From: Chromobacterium violaceum ATCC 12472
Lineage (GTDB): Bacteria > Pseudomonadota > Gammaproteobacteria > Burkholderiales > Chromobacteriaceae
Reading direction: 5' to 3'
Length of the DNA stretch: 64,000 nucleotides
NCBI RefSeq assembly: GCF_000007705.1
Contig: NC_005085.1
Span: forward strand, 4,163,752-4,227,751
A program made the position numbers and the translations under genes. Numbering within the stretch: the first letter of the stretch is position 1; every line of letters starts with the position of its first letter. A model generated the notes under the pieces. The model was not told the DNA's origin. It saw only the letters and a list, made by a program, of their open reading frames with translations, and ran no database searches. Shown one piece after another: positions 63,451 through 64,000 of the stretch.

Positions 63451-63990
63451 CTATTGTCCAGACAGTTCGGCAAAACGCGCCGACAATCGTTCGCGGCAGC
63501 GCCGGCTGGCCTCGGCCACGCCGCCACGCGGCAGCGGATGCGCGCGCCAGCCGCGCAGCGCGCCCGGCGCGCGGCCGGTCGGCAGCAACACCGGCAGCGC
63601 CGGCTGGAACGCCAGCCCGCGCGCGGCGGCCAATGCCTGCGCGCGGCGGTTGGCCTCGTCCAGCAGCGCCAGCTCGTCCAGCGCCAGCTCCACCTGTTGC
63701 CACTCCAGCAGCAGGATGCGCGCGGCAAGCCAGTCGGCCGGCTCGGCGACGCGCTCCGGCGTCCGCCCTTCCGGCCAGCCGCGGCCGAGCGCCAGGCGCA
63801 GCGCCAGCAGGCGGATTTCCGGCAGCAGCGCCTCCGACAGGCAGGCGCCGTCCGGCAACGCACGCGGCGGCCCCGGGCGATAAGCCAGCGCCTCGCCGTC
63901 GGTCGCCAGGGCGGCCGGGTACAGCGGCAGGTCGGCCTGGGGCAGACTGCGGCTGGTGGCGAGTGAAAGGGCGTCGCTGACTTCGTTCAT
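63451..63990 (-). CDS. Hypothetical protein (179 aa)
   Basis: I do not recognise the family. It is soluble and rich in Ala, Leu and Arg, with a helical body (SEALLPEIRLLALRLALGRG; LLEWQQVELALDELALLDEA) and no signal peptide or membrane helix. Base composition fits a genuine gene of this genome. It is followed by the small membrane protein gene by 11 bp and starts 10 bp from the window edge, so its upstream context is not visible. Confidence 0.65.
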   Translation of the reverse strand: MNEVSDALSLATSRSLPQADLPLYPAALATDGEALAYRPGPPRALPDGACLSEALLPEIRLLALRLALGRGWPEGRTPERVAEPADWLAARILLLEWQQVELALDELALLDEANRRAQALAAARGLAFQPALPVLLPTGRAPGALRGWRAHPLPRGGVAEASRRCRERLSARFAELSGQ

Positions 63991-64000
63991 GGCACTGTCT

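Overview
This 64 kb window reads as one chromosomal stretch of a high-GC betaproteobacterium, most likely a Chromobacterium-type member of the Neisseriales. The inference rests on the flagellin and fliD/fliS types, a LigA of about 800 residues with a long insert before the BRCT domain, a ZipA/Smc set, the hmu haem operon and S-methyl-5'-thioinosine phosphorylase. The identification comes from recognising families, not from a database search. No tRNA, rRNA, CRISPR array or insertion sequence was recognised.

Layout. (1) 1-5150: the right end of a prophage or phage-tail remnant on the + strand. It has a small HTH protein, a tape-measure protein and a tail-assembly chaperone with a textbook A AAA AAC -1 slippery site one codon before its stop. 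An att-like repeat cluster and a bidirectional terminator close it. (2) 5179-6879: an AT-rich, probably imported, B12-binding radical SAM gene. (3) 7338-11301: a chemoreceptor, two small secreted proteins, HU and a GarR/MmsB-type dehydrogenase. (4) 11371-17794 (- strand): a flagellar filament block (flhB-like, fliK-like, DUF2802, fliT-like, fliS, fliD, flaG and two near-identical flagellins) with sigma-28 promoters ahead of both flagellins. (5) 17970-39025 (- strand): a 21 kb sugar and glycosyltransferase island directly behind the flagellins. (6) 39296-46387: MTI phosphorylase, then a Fur-box-controlled hemP-receptor-hmuSTUV haem operon on the + strand. (7) 46407-63990: housekeeping genes (hpt, galU, a TPR glycosyltransferase, ligA, zipA, marR, tonB, narK, smc, algH, ruvX, ylqF and small unknowns).

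The most interesting system is the island. Transcription runs leftwards from a promoter with a palindrome in its spacer near 39060-39080. Genes encode RfbF, RfbG and RfbH, which by known chemistry make CDP-4-keto-3,6-dideoxyglucose. They are followed by a NeuB-type synthase fused to a cupin, a thiamine-diphosphate enzyme of the acetolactate-synthase/YerE type, a TylC3-type C-methyltransferase, a GDP-mannose-hydrolase-like Nudix protein, a radical SAM enzyme, an unrecognised 265-residue protein, an SDR that lacks its catalytic Tyr, two giant multi-domain glycosyltransferases (1185 and 1291 aa) and a B12-binding radical SAM enzyme between them. My inference is that this makes an unusual branched, possibly higher-carbon, deoxysugar and puts it on flagellin. 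The gene set and order are seen directly. The product and acceptor are hypotheses.
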